Source: UBA8337 sp038143435 | GTDB lineage: Bacteria > Pseudomonadota > Alphaproteobacteria > RS24 | Direction of reading: 5' to 3' | Assembly (NCBI GenBank): GCA_038143435.1 | Contig: JAYQLX010000002.1 | Span: 62,001-126,000 of the forward strand | Length of the DNA: 64,000 nt | Shown: positions 50,726-60,490 of the stretch, piece after piece | How positions within the stretch are numbered: position 1 is the first letter of the stretch | Layout of the letters: every line of letters starts with the position of its first letter | Made by a program: the position numbers and the translations under genes | The notes under the pieces: generated by a model | The model's database searches: none | Told to the model about the DNA's origin: nothing | The model's input: only the letters and a program-made list of their open reading frames with translations

Positions 50726-52046
50726 ATGAATGCAGAATTTTCCATATCGCTCTCACGCCGATTGCTGGCGATGGGGCTGGCTTTATTGCTGATGCCGAGC
50801 ATGGCGTTAGCGGCATTGAAGATTGATATTACGCAAGGCAATGTCGAGCCTTTGCCGATTGCGGTATTGGATTTTGCCGGTGATGGCACGGTCGGGCAGG
50901 ATTTGGCGGGGGTTATTGTCGCCGATCTTGAACGTTCGGGCTTGTTTCGCCCGGTTGACCGTGAGGCCTTTATCGAACGCGATGTTGGCGTCAATGTGCG
51001 CCCGCGTTTCGGCGATTGGCGCGTTATCAATGCGCTGGCTTTGGTGACCGGTCGCGCCGTGCAGCACAGCGATGGCCGCTTGCTGGTTGAGTTTCGCCTT
51101 TGGGATGTGGTGGCCGAGGAACAAATGGCCGGTTTGCAATTTTTTACGACACCGGAAAATTGGCGGCGTATCGGTCATTTGGTGGCTGATGCAATTTATG
51201 AGCGTCTGACCGGTGAAACCGGTTATTTCGATACGCGCATTGTTTATGTGTCGGAATCAGGCGCGAAAAACAATCGCGTCAAAAAACTGGCGATTATGGA
51301 CCAAGACGGGTTCGCGCAAAGTGAACTGACGCGCGGCAATGCGCTGGCTTTGACCCCGCGTTTCAGCCCGACCGCGCAGGAAATCACCTATCTTTCCTAT
51401 TACCGCAATAAACCGCGCGTTTATTTGCTCAATATTGAAACCGGCCAGCAAGAAGTGGTCGGCGATTTTCCCGGCATGACTTTCGCGCCGCGCTTTTCGC
51501 CCGATGGACAAAAAATCATTATGAGCCTTGAGCGCAACGGCAATTCCAATATTTACACAATGGATTTGCGCACCCGTGAGACACGCCGCCTGACCTCATC
51601 TTTGGCGATTGATACCGCGCCATGCTATGCGCCGGACGGCAGCCAAGTGGTGTTTGAAAGTGACCGCATGGGCTCGCAGCAGCTTTATGTGATGGAAGCG
51701 GATGGCTCAAATGTGCGGCGTATTTCCTATGGCGAAGGGCGCTATGCCACGCCGGTTTGGTCGCCGCGCGGTGATTTGATTGCCTTTACCAAGACATTGA
51801 ACGGGCGGTTTCTTATCGGCGTGATGAAAACCGATGGCAGCGGCGAAGCGTATTTTGACCGAGGGCTATCACAATGAAGGGCCGGCATGGTCGCCAAATG
51901 GGCGGGTTATTGCCTTTTTCAGGGAAGGGCGCGGAGCCGATCAAGGTCCGACCTTGTGGACAGTCGATGTTACGGGTTATAATGAACGACCGATTTCGAC
52001 CCCCGGTTGGGCATCCGACCCGGCGTGGTCGCCGTTAATTCGATGA
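50726..52046 (+). CDS. tolB: Periplasmic Tol protein TolB (one frameshift)
   Basis: A signal peptide (LLAMGLALLLMPSMALA), then the TolB N-terminal domain (PLPIAVLDFAGDG, LERSGLFRPVDREAF) and a C-terminal six-blade beta-propeller with repeats such as APRFSPDGQKIIMSLERNGN and APCYAPDGSQVVFESDR. The frame breaks at about 51847-51849 (extra G); repair gives DGSGERILTEGYHNEGPAWSP. About 440 residues, normal. Interacts with Pal and TolA. Confidence 0.94.
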
Positions 52047-52163
52047 GTCATATTTTTGTAATCAATACCGTTTAAGCCGAGCTTTGATTTGCATTTGTGC
52101 ATATTTTGGCTAAATTACAACCGAGGGACAGGCATTATGTTTGCGCAGACTGAGGAGCATTCG

Positions 52164-52651
52164 ATGGGACAGTCGACAAAATCAAAAATTCTAATTTCTA
52201 TGGCCGTGGCCGGCCTGACTTTGGCAGGTTGTGCATCAACAACTCGAGCCTGCTCGACGTCAACATCGACGGCTGTTTCATCAGCATCAACTTCGTCGAG
52301 CGCACAATATTTGGTGCAAAATGTGGGTGACCGCGTTTTCTTCCAAACCGACCAATCAAATCTTGATGGTTCTGCACGCGCGACATTGCGCAATCAAGGC
52401 GCAATGGTTGTCGCAAAACAATAGCGTCAATTTGATTGATTGAAGGCCATGCGGATGAGCGCGGCACACGCGAATATAACCTCGCATTGGGTGCACGCCG
52501 CGCCAATGCCGTGCGCGACTTCCTGATTAGCGAAGGCGTGAATGGCAGCCGTTTGCAGACCATTTCTTACGGCAAAGAGCGTCCGGTTTCCTTGTGCTCG
52601 GAAGAGGCTTGCTGGTCGAAAAACCGCCGTTCGGTGGCGACCATTCGCTAA
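52164..52651 (+). CDS. pal: Peptidoglycan-associated lipoprotein Pal (two frameshifts)
   Basis: A lipoprotein signal (ISMAVAGLTLAGC, lipidated Cys) and a Ser/Thr-rich linker lead to an OmpA-like peptidoglycan-binding domain. That domain has VGDRVFFQTDQSNL and GHADERGTREYNLALGARRANAVRDFL. The frame breaks at 52398-52399 (extra G) and 52432-52441 (one extra base), restoring NQAQWLSQNNSVNL then IEGHADE. About 162 residues. TGAGGAG precedes the ATG. Followed by a strong terminator. Confidence 0.92.
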
Positions 52652-52670
52652 GTGAGCGAAAATTGATTTA

Positions 52671-52695
52671 AGGGCACCTTCGGGTGCCCTTTTTT
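52671..52695 (+). terminator. Rho-independent terminator after pal
   Basis: A perfect 8-base stem AGGGCACC/GGTGCCCT with a TTCG tetraloop is followed by a run of T. It begins 19 bases after the pal stop and should end the tol-pal transcript, leaving cpoB and tilS to start separately or by readthrough. Confidence 0.95.
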
Positions 52696-52733
52696 CTGCC
52701 TTTTTTTCGCCGATTTTGACGCGCATAGTGGAA

Positions 52734-53803
52734 ATGATGAAATTAATTTGCTGCCTTTTTGACCGCATTTGTCGATGATTGCGCCGGTTGCGGCGCAAAA
52801 CGGACCGCGCGTGCCGTCCGATTTTGCGCCGCGCGGGTCGGGCGATGATGGGGTCGCCGGTGAGCGCGTTGAGGCGCTTGAATTGCGCATTGCCCAGCTT
52901 GAACAATTATTGGAAGCGCAGCGCACATTGCAAAACCGCAATCGACTGGCGGAAACGCGCGACTTGCAGCAGCGCTTGGAATTGCTCGAAACGCGGCTTT
53001 TATCGACGCAAGACGCGTTTGCCGCGCCGGTATCGGCTGCCGCTTCTGAAGCGGCCGGCCCGGCGGCGGCGGCGGACCGCGTGCAGTTCAATCAATTGGT
53101 CGAAATGTTAAGGCTTTTGCAAGCGCAGACTGACCGTATGATGATTGATGTACAAAAACTGACGCAGCGCGTTGACAAAGCCTCATCTGACAATGAGTTT
53201 CGCTTCCAATCGCTTGAAGGCGGTATTATTCGCGCCAATCAGGGCATTTCGTCCTCCTCGGCCGAGCCTGAAGTTATCGGTTTTGTGCGCAGTGCCGCGC
53301 CGGTCGCCAGCCTGGCTGGTGCGTCAGCCGTGATTGACGTGACAACGCCACTGGTCGGCGAGGGCAATATTGATGATTTGGCGGATTTCGATGCGCCGGT
53401 GCGCGTCCCGCTGGATGACCCGCAAGCGCTTTATGAGCGCGCTTTGGGTGATTTGCAAAATGGCGATTATGCCGGCGCACGGGTTGATTTTGCCGCGCTG
53501 GTTGAACGTTTTCCGTCGCATAAAATGGCCGGTCACGCGCAATATTGGCTCGGTGAGACCTTTTATGTGCAGCGCCAATATAAACAGGCGGCGCAAGCCT
53601 TTTTGGCCGGTTACACGACCTATGCGGGCAGCAAAAAAGCCCCTGACAGCCTGTTGAAATTGGGCATGACGTTGACCGCTTTGGGCGAAAAGAAAACCGG
53701 ATGCGATGCCTTTGCCGAATTGAACGCGAAATTTCCCGACGCGCCTGCTGCCATTGCCAAGCGCGCGGTGATTGAGAAAAAGCGGGCCGGTTGTGCCTCA
53801 TAA
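52734..53803 (+). CDS. cpoB: Cell division coordinator CpoB/YbgF (N-terminal frameshift)
   Basis: A periplasmic protein coupling Tol-Pal to peptidoglycan synthesis. N-terminal coiled coil (RVEALELRIAQLEQLLEAQRTLQ) and C-terminal TPR repeats (ALYERALGDLQNGDYAGARVDFAAL, AGHAQYWLGETFYVQRQY). The mature part is intact, but a proper signal peptide appears only if the frame changes at about 52745 and 52771, giving KLFAAFLTAFVSMIAPVAAQNG; the exact edits are uncertain. Repaired length about 355. The stop overlaps the tilS start by 11 bases. Confidence 0.88.
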
Positions 53804-55132
53804 ACCGACAGCTTCGGCGCTTTTGAAAAATCTGCAACCCTTTGATGCAGACAGTCATTTTGCTTTGGCTGTTTCAGGCGGCGGCGACTCAATGGGTTTG
53901 CTGGCTCTGGCGGCACAGGCAAAAAGCATAAAGGGTGCACCGCATTTTACCGTTTTGACCGTCAATCACGGTTTGCGCAAAGCCGCCGCGGCAGAAGCCG
54001 TGCAAGTGGCGGCGCAATGCGAAAAATTAAACCTGCCGCATGTCACGCTTATGGCTGACGCCAAATTGGGTAAGAGTGATGTTCAACAGCAGGCGCGCAA
54101 TATGCGCTATCGGCTGATGGCGGCTTGGTGTACCGAACATGGTGCGCAAGGCTTGGTGGTGGCACATCATCGCGATGACCAAGCGGAAACGGTGTTGATG
54201 CGCATGGCGCGCGGCAGTGGGGTGAGTGGCCTCGCCGGCATGGCCGCGCGGCAAGTCTTGCAAACCGAGACGTCGCCGCTTTTGCTTTTGCGGCCTTTAT
54301 TGAATTATGGCGCGGCCGAAGTGAAGGCGCTGGCGCATGAAGCGGGATTGCCGGTGATTGACGACCCGAGCAATGACGACCCGCAATTTGAGCGCGTGCG
54401 CTGGCGGCGTTTGCTGCCGCTCTTGCAAGCGGAAGGATTGGGCGCGGCGCGGCTCGCCGAGATGGCCGCCGAAATGCGCCTCTTGCAGGCGGCATTGGAT
54501 AAAAAACTGACGGCTTGGCTCGACGATTATGCTTCATGGCATGATTATGGTGTGCTGAGCCTGCCGCGTGCCGATTTCGACGCTTTGCCTTTGGCACATA
54601 AGCAACGCTTTATCGGCCGCTTTGTGCAGTATTTTGGTCAGCATGCGCATCCGGTCAAACAGCGGAAAGCCGACCGCCTTTTGCGCCAGATTGAAGAAAC
54701 GCCGCATGGCGGCGCTTCTGTGGGTGGTTTGCAGCTGCGCTGGCGCAAAACATCAATTTTTTTTGGGCCGTGAGGCGGCGGCTTGTCCGGCATGCCTGAT
54801 GGCGATGAGTGACATGACTTCAAACCCAATGGTCGATTTGACAGTCATTTTGATCGGCGATTTGCCCTTTCGGCACAAAAGGGGCCTGAAAAGATTTGCA
54901 CTAGCGTGCGCTTGGCACTCACGGCGTGGCAGAAATGCGCGCGCGCGGCCTTGCTTTCGACAAAGACGTTCCGGCCGCCTATTATGCCGTTCTGCCCGGT
55001 ATTTTTGACGGTGACAGGCTGCTCGACTGTCCGCTTTTGTCTTCATCTGTCGAAAGCATGGCAGATTTTCAATTGCACAGCGTTTATTATCACGGCTTCT
55101 ACCGCGACATTATTACTGGCGGTCGGGGCTAG
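53793..55132 (+). CDS. tilS: tRNA(Ile)-lysidine synthetase (three frameshifts)
   Basis: Modifies C34 of tRNA-Ile(CAU) to lysidine; normally essential. The PP-loop motif AVSGGGDSMGLL is near the N-terminus, followed by TVNHGLRKAAAAEAVQVA and AHHRDDQAETVLMRMARGSG. The C-terminal domain is split by breaks at T8 54757-54764 (one T extra), 54825-54827 (one C missing) and 54914-54915 (one G missing). Repairs give SIFLGREAAACP, NPNGRFDSHFDRRF and VRLGTHGVAEMRARG. About 446 residues. GTG start within the cpoB end. Confidence 0.9.
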
Positions 55133-55200
55133 AAAACAGGTGCAGGCGCGCCTATATTCAAATAACGAGACGAAACAACGTCTGATACAAAGGTGAAACG

Positions 55201-57111
55201 GTGAATGGTATGAGAAATATTGCTGTCTGGTTGGTTGTCGGCTTGATGTTGTTTACCCTGTTTAACGTATTTCAGGGCCCTTCAGCGCAGACCTCGAGCC
55301 GCAACATTAACTTTTCGCAATTTGTTGCCGAAGTTGATGCGGGAACCGTTGCGTCGGTCACCATTGAGGGTGACGCGATTAGCGGCCAATATTCTGACGG
55401 CTCGTCTTTCTCAACCCATGCGCCACCCAATGACCCGACATTGGTGCAACGCCTGCAAGAGCGCGGCGTATCCATCACGGCCAAGCCTGACAGTTCAGGC
55501 TCACCGACCTTGCTCGGCGTGCTGATTTCATGGTTCCCCATGCTGCTGCTTATCGGCGTTTGGGTGTTTTTCATGCGTCAAATGCAAGGCGGCGGTCGCG
55601 GCGCAATGGGCTTTGGCAAGTCAAAAGCCAAATTGCTCAATGAAGCGCAAGGCCGCGTCACTTTCGACGATGTCGCAGGTATCGATGAAGCCAAAGATGA
55701 TTTGCAGGAAATCGTCGAGTTTTTGAAAGACCCGACCAAATTTCAGCGCCTTGGCGGACGCATTCCGAAAGGGGCATTGCTGGTCGGCCCTCCGGGCACC
55801 GGTAAAACACTGCTGGCCAAAGCCATTGCCGGTGAAGCCAATGTGCCGTTTTTCTCAATTTCAGGCTCCGATTTTGTTGAGATGTTTGTCGGTGTCGGCG
55901 CGAGCCGTGTCCGCGACATGTTCGAGCAAGCCAAAGCCAATGCGCCGTGCATTATTTTTATTGATGAGATTGATGCGGTCGGTCGCCATCGTGGTGCCGG
56001 TCTCGGCGGCGGCAATGATGAGCGCGAGCAGACATTGAACCAATTGCTGGTGGAAATGGACGGTTTTGAGGCCAATGAAAGCATTATTCTGATTGCCGCC
56101 ACCAACCGTCCCGACGTATTGGATCCGGCGCTGTTGCGCCCCGGTCGTTTTGACCGTCAGGTGGTTGTGCCGAACCCCGATATTATTGGCCGCGAGAAAA
56201 TCCTCAAAGTGCATATGAAGAAAACGCCTTTGGCGACCGATGTTGATGCGCGCACCATTGCGCGTGGCACGCCGGGTTTTTCGGGTGCTGATTTGGCCAA
56301 TCTGGTTAATGAAGCGGCTTTGCTGGCGGCGCGCCGTGCCAAGCGTCTGGTCTCCATGCAGGAATTTGAAGACGCCAAAGACAAGGTGATGATGGGCGCG
56401 GAACGCCGCTCTATGGTCATGACCGATGATGAAAAACGTTTGACCGCGTATCATGAAGGCGGCCACGCGCTGGTGGCGCTCAATATGGAAGCCTCTGATC
56501 CGGTGCATAAGGCGACAATTATTCCGCGCGGTCGTGCGCTGGGCATGGTGATGCGCTTGCCTGAGCGTGACCAAGTATCGGTGACGCGCGGCAAAATGAA
56601 AGCCGATTTGGCGGTCGCCATGGGCGGTCGTATTGCTGAAGAGCTTATTTTCGGCCATGAAAAAGTGACCTCGGGTGCGTCATCCGACATTCAAATGGCG
56701 ACCAATATGGCGAAAGCCATGGTGACCCAATATGGCATGAGTGATGAAATGGGGCCGCTGGCCTATGGCGAGAACGAGCAGGAAGTCTTCCTCGGTCATT
56801 CGGTGGCGCAAAAGCAAAACATGTCTGAAGAAACGCAGCGCAAAATCGATTTGGAAGTGCGCAAGCTGGTCGAAGAAGGCTATGAAATGGCGCGCAAAAT
56901 CTGCACCGACAAAATGGAAGATTTGCACACCATTGCCAAAGGCTTGCTGGAATATGAAACGCTGAGCGGGGACGAAATTATCGGCTTGCTGAAAGGCGAG
57001 ATGCCGCATCGGCCTGAAGATGATAATTCGCCGCAAAGCGGTGGACCGGCATCGCCATTCCCGACAACAGGCTCGGCCGGTGTCGGCGGCGCAGAGCCGC
57101 AAGGCACGTAA
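55201..57111 (+). CDS. ftsH: ATP-dependent zinc metalloprotease FtsH
   Basis: A 636-residue membrane AAA+ protease for quality control and lipid regulation. Two membrane helices (residues 6-24 and about 104-124), Walker A GPPGTGKTLLAKA, Walker B CIIFIDEIDAVGR, second region of homology and the zinc site TAYHEGGHALVALN, with the third ligand in GASSDIQMATNMA. The C-terminal tail is Pro/Gly-rich. GTG start at 55201 with AAAGGTGA; ATG at 55210 is an alternative. The gene is intact, in the usual order tilS-ftsH-folP-glmM. Confidence 0.97.
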   Translation: MNGMRNIAVWLVVGLMLFTLFNVFQGPSAQTSSRNINFSQFVAEVDAGTVASVTIEGDAISGQYSDGSSFSTHAPPNDPTLVQRLQERGVSITAKPDSSGSPTLLGVLISWFPMLLLIGVWVFFMRQMQGGGRGAMGFGKSKAKLLNEAQGRVTFDDVAGIDEAKDDLQEIVEFLKDPTKFQRLGGRIPKGALLVGPPGTGKTLLAKAIAGEANVPFFSISGSDFVEMFVGVGASRVRDMFEQAKANAPCIIFIDEIDAVGRHRGAGLGGGNDEREQTLNQLLVEMDGFEANESIILIAATNRPDVLDPALLRPGRFDRQVVVPNPDIIGREKILKVHMKKTPLATDVDARTIARGTPGFSGADLANLVNEAALLAARRAKRLVSMQEFEDAKDKVMMGAERRSMVMTDDEKRLTAYHEGGHALVALNMEASDPVHKATIIPRGRALGMVMRLPERDQVSVTRGKMKADLAVAMGGRIAEELIFGHEKVTSGASSDIQMATNMAKAMVTQYGMSDEMGPLAYGENEQEVFLGHSVAQKQNMSEETQRKIDLEVRKLVEEGYEMARKICTDKMEDLHTIAKGLLEYETLSGDEIIGLLKGEMPHRPEDDNSPQSGGPASPFPTTGSAGVGGAEPQGT

Positions 57112-57131
57112 AAGCGGAAAAACGGCGTCGC

Positions 57132-57932
57132 ATGACGCGAATATTTGGCATAGTCAACATCACCGCCGACAGTTTTTCTGACGGCGGTGATTTTTTGTCG
57201 CCCGATGCGGCTTTGGCGCAGGCGCAAAAGCTCATTGCCGACGGGGCGCATGTGTTGGATGTCGGCCCGGCCTCCAGCCATCCCGATGCCGGAAATGTGA
57301 CGCCCGAAACAGAGATTGCGCGCTTATCGGCCATTTGGCCCGATTTGCAAAAGCTGGGCGCGCCAATAAGCGTTGACAGTTTCCAGCCTGCCACCCAGCG
57401 TTGGGCGATGGCACAGGGCGCGGCTTGGTTGAACGATATTAACGGCTTTGCCGAGCCGTCGCTTTACGATGAATTGGCCGATTATGACGGGCAATTAGTG
57501 CTGATGCATGCCATTCAAGCGAAAGGCATTGCAACGCGCCAAGACCCGCCAAAAGGCGATATTTGGCCGCATATCTTCCGCTTTTTTGAGGCGCGGCTTG
57601 CGGCTTTAGAGAAAGCCGGTGTGGCGCGTGAAAAAATCACCCTCGATCCCGGTATGGGCTTTTTTCTTGGCAATAAGCCGGAAACCTCGCTTGATGTGTT
57701 GGGCGGCCTGCACCGCCTGAGGGCCGAATTTGGCCTGCCGGTGCTGGTTTGCGTGTCGCGCAAAAGCTTTTTGCGCGCTTTGGCTGATATTTCCGTTGCC
57801 GAAAGCGGCCCGATAAGCCTTGCGGCGGAAATGCTGGCTGTGGCGCAAGGGGTGGATTATATTCGCACCCATGATGCGCGCCAGCTTGCCCATGCGCTGC
57901 TGCTGCGTGACCGTTTGGGCACAAATCTCTAA
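57132..57932 (+). CDS. folP: Dihydropteroate synthase
   Basis: Joins pABA to hydroxymethyldihydropterin diphosphate in folate synthesis; target of sulfonamides. 266 residues. Motifs are IFGIVNITADSFSDGGDF, VLDVGPASSHPDAG, ISVDSFQ, LNDINGF and LDPGMGFFLGN, with the C-terminal RTHDARQ. Intact. Confidence 0.95.
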   Translation: MTRIFGIVNITADSFSDGGDFLSPDAALAQAQKLIADGAHVLDVGPASSHPDAGNVTPETEIARLSAIWPDLQKLGAPISVDSFQPATQRWAMAQGAAWLNDINGFAEPSLYDELADYDGQLVLMHAIQAKGIATRQDPPKGDIWPHIFRFFEARLAALEKAGVAREKITLDPGMGFFLGNKPETSLDVLGGLHRLRAEFGLPVLVCVSRKSFLRALADISVAESGPISLAAEMLAVAQGVDYIRTHDARQLAHALLLRDRLGTNL

Positions 57933-57966
57933 AAAGTAATAAATTGCAACAGCTTGTGATTTGCGC

Positions 57967-57988
57967 TGTCGCAGCGGTTTTTGCGACA
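57967..57988 (+). other. Stem-loop in front of glmM
   Basis: TGTCGCA and TGCGACA form a perfect 7-base stem with an 8-base loop, ending 7 bases before the glmM ATG and just upstream of the GAGG ribosome binding site. There is no T-tract, so it is unlikely to be a terminator. It could affect glmM translation or RNA processing. Confidence 0.35.
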
Positions 57989-57995
57989 TAGAGGC

Positions 57996-59339
57996 ATGAT
58001 TAGGAAATATTTCGGCACCGATGGTATTCGCGGGCGCGTCAATGGCGAGAAGATGACGGCTGAGACGGCTTTGCGTTTGGGCATGGCGGCGGGGCAGCAT
58101 TTCCGCCGTGGTGAGCACCGCCATCGCGTGGTGATTGGCAAGGATACGCGGCTTTCCGGCTATATGATTGAACCAGCTTTGGTCGCCGGTTTCACCTCAA
58201 TGGGCATGGATGTGTTTCTGTTTGGCCCGATCCCGACGCCCGCCGTGGCGTTTCTGACGCGCTCTTTGCGCGCCGATATTGGCGTGATGATTTCCGCCTC
58301 GCATAATGAATTTGAAGATAATGGCATTAAGCTGTTCGGCCCTGACGGGTTTAAGCTTTCCGATAAAATTGAATATGAAATTGAACAGCTGATGGACGCG
58401 CCGGCCAGCGAGTTGGTGCCGGCGGCTGAATTGGGGCGCGCCAAGCGGATTGATGACAGTCAGGCGCGCTATATTGAATTTGCCAAGCGCACTTTCCCGC
58501 GCGAGATGAGCCTTGATGGCATTAGGCTGGTTATCGATTGCGCCAATGGCGCGGCCTATAAGGTGGCCCCGACTGCACTGTGGGAATTGGGCGCGGAGGT
58601 GGTGTCCATCGGCGTGGAGCCGGACGGCTTCAACATCAATAAAGATTGCGGTTCGACCGATACCGGCGCATTGGCCGATAAGGTGCGGGCCGAAAAAGCC
58701 GATATCGGCATTGCGCTGGATGGCGATGCCGACCGGCTGATTGTCTGCGATGAAAACGGCAAAATGGTCGATGGCGATCAGTTGATGGGGCTGATTGCCG
58801 GTGATTGGCAACGTCGCGAATTGCTGAGCGCGCCGGGCATTGTTGCCACGGTGATGTCGAATTTGGGGCTGGAGCGTTATTTGCAGGGCAGTGGGCTGAG
58901 CCTGGCACGCACGCAAGTGGGCGACCGCTATGTGGTGGAGCATATGCGCCAGCACGGCTTTAATCTGGGCGGCGAGCAGTCGGGTCATATGGTGATGAGC
59001 GATTTCGGCACCACGGGTGACGGGCTGGTTGCCGCGCTGCAAGTGCTGGCGGTGATGAAACAAACCGAGCGGCCGGTCTCTGATTTGTGCCGCGTGTTTG
59101 AGCCGGTGCCGCAAATTCTGGAAAATGTCCGCTTTAATGCCGGTGTGCCGCTGGAAAATGACGAGGTCATTGCCGCCATTCGCGCCGGTGAGCAGAAACT
59201 GGGCAATAGCGGGCGTCTGGTCATTCGCCCGTCGGGCACAGAGCCGCTTATCCGCGTCATGGGCGAGGGCGATGATGCGGTGCTGGTGCAAAATGTGGTG
59301 GCCGAGATTGTCGGCCGCATTCAATCGGTCGCTGCGTGA
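57996..59339 (+). CDS. glmM: Phosphoglucosamine mutase
   Basis: Converts glucosamine-6-P to glucosamine-1-P for peptidoglycan and LPS. 447 residues. Starts with RKYFGTDGIRGRVN; active-site phosphoserine in GVMISASHNEFEDNGIKLFG; metal loop DGDADRLIV; sugar loop LGGEQSGHMV; phosphate loop RPSGTEPLIRVMGEG. The ATG at 57996 is chosen because the family begins at this residue. Its stop overlaps the thiD GTG start. Confidence 0.97.
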   Translation: MIRKYFGTDGIRGRVNGEKMTAETALRLGMAAGQHFRRGEHRHRVVIGKDTRLSGYMIEPALVAGFTSMGMDVFLFGPIPTPAVAFLTRSLRADIGVMISASHNEFEDNGIKLFGPDGFKLSDKIEYEIEQLMDAPASELVPAAELGRAKRIDDSQARYIEFAKRTFPREMSLDGIRLVIDCANGAAYKVAPTALWELGAEVVSIGVEPDGFNINKDCGSTDTGALADKVRAEKADIGIALDGDADRLIVCDENGKMVDGDQLMGLIAGDWQRRELLSAPGIVATVMSNLGLERYLQGSGLSLARTQVGDRYVVEHMRQHGFNLGGEQSGHMVMSDFGTTGDGLVAALQVLAVMKQTERPVSDLCRVFEPVPQILENVRFNAGVPLENDEVIAAIRAGEQKLGNSGRLVIRPSGTEPLIRVMGEGDDAVLVQNVVAEIVGRIQSVAA

Positions 59340-60180
59340 GCGCACCCCCCTCTTTAGGTAAAGTTCTGGTTGTCGCGGGGTCTGACTCGGGCGGCGGCGC
59401 GGGGATTCAGGCCGATATTAAAGCCATTATGGCGCAAGGCGCTTATGCCACCACCGCCATTTCGGCCCTGACCGCGCAAAACACGCTGGGCGTGCAAGAT
59501 ATAAGCCCCGTGCCCCCGCCTTTGTGGTCAGTCAAATGACCTCCATTCTCAGCGATATCGGTGCCGATATGATGAAGACCGGCATGTTGGCGACGCGCGA
59601 GGTGATAGAAGCGATGGCCGAGGCGCGCGATAAGCTTGCCCCGAAGCTGCCCATGCTGGTTGACCCGGTCATGGTGGCCACATCGGGCGACAAGCTGCTG
59701 CAAGATGATGCGATGGACGCGCTGCAATCGCTTTTGGTCAACCTCGCCTTGCTGGTGACGCCGAACCTGCCCGAGGCCAGCCTGTTGACGCGGCGCGATG
59801 TTGACAGCATTGATGATATGAAACGCGCCGCCGACACGCTGATGGAAGCGGGCGCGCATGCCGCGCTGATTAAGGGCGGGCATGGAAGCGATAAAGTCGT
59901 CACCGATTTGCTGGCGTTGCAATCGGGCATGCATGTTTTCGAGCATGAACGCCTCGCCACCCGCAACACGCATGGCACCGGCTGCACGCTGGCCAGTGCG
60001 CTGAGCGGGCAGATTGCTAAAGCGATGGTCGCCGATGCGCCGCGCGATCCCGCCGGTCGGCCGGATGATGCGACGCTGCGCCAAGCGACCGAAATCGCCC
60101 TCGATTACGTCCACCAAGCCATCAAATCCGCCCCTGATATTGGGGCCGGCAATGGGCCGTTAAATCACGGGATTGAATGA
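59336..60180 (+). CDS. thiD: Hydroxymethylpyrimidine/phosphomethylpyrimidine kinase (one frameshift)
   Basis: Phosphorylates HMP and HMP-P in thiamine synthesis. Motifs are VAGSDSGGGAGIQADIKAIMAQGAYATTAI, GADMMKTGML, DPVMVATSG and NTHGTGCTLASALSG. The frame breaks in C5 at 59513-59517, where C6 is expected; repair gives ISPVPPAFVVSQMTSIL. About 281 residues. GTG start overlapping glmM; the last gene before an AT-rich scar. Confidence 0.92.
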
Positions 60181-60181
60181 A

Positions 60182-60363
60182 TTGGCAGATATCTTCGACA
60201 AAAAAACAAGAAGCAAAATCATGTCGAGGGTCAAAGGTAAGAATACCAAGCCCGAAAATGAAGCTTGTTGCAACTCGATGCAAAGATGACTGCGGAAAGT
60301 ATCTCGAAATCACAAGAACGAGCGAAAGAACTCCAAGCGGAAATTGAAGAAAGAAATAGCTAA
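60182..60363 (+). pseudogene. Degraded Vsr mismatch endonuclease remnant and neighbouring tail
   Basis: One frame (60182-60289) encodes ADIFDKKTRSKIMSRVKGKN followed by TKPE, the conserved start of Vsr very-short-patch repair endonucleases, but stops before the catalytic domain. A second frame (60262-60363) encodes a charged tail ending KELQAEIEERNS that I cannot assign. My hand count gives 41% G+C for 60181-60360, well below the flanking genes. Likely an internal deletion scar of an acquired restriction or mismatch-repair island. The rest of the 308-base gap up to serC is leader RNA and unassigned DNA. Confidence 0.6.
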
Positions 60364-60431
60364 GGTTAGTTCTCCAACCCGTCTTATGTTCACTGCGCCC
60401 TTTAAGTGTTGCCCGACTCGGTATTTCCCCC

Positions 60432-60490
60432 TATATCACCCGTGGGACACCTCTCCCCAACGAGAGGCAACGATCTGGAAGGGTTGATAT
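60432..60490 (+). promoter_or_regulatory. serC leader RNA
   Basis: An inner stem CCTCTC/GAGAGG (60450-60455 with 60462-60467, six-base loop) is enclosed by an outer helix in which TATATCA and CCC (60432-60441) pair with GGG and TGATAT(G) (60481-60490). The outer helix covers the GGAAGGG ribosome binding site and the ATG at 60489. This matches the known serC leader of Alphaproteobacteria, whose last stem overlaps the serC ribosome binding site. The ligand or signal is unknown. Confidence 0.8.

Noticed and set aside
2703..55132. Genome reduction with pseudogene formation
   Set aside because: Codon use, motifs and lengths on both sides of each break are intact, there are no secondary stops or deletions, and essential single-copy genes are affected. 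Decay would not look this uniform.
3518..59517. Programmed ribosomal frameshifting or a new recoding system
   Set aside because: The breaks share no common slippery motif, stop codon context or downstream structure. They occur as both insertions and deletions, in unrelated genes, and concentrate in simple runs. Consensus error explains them better.
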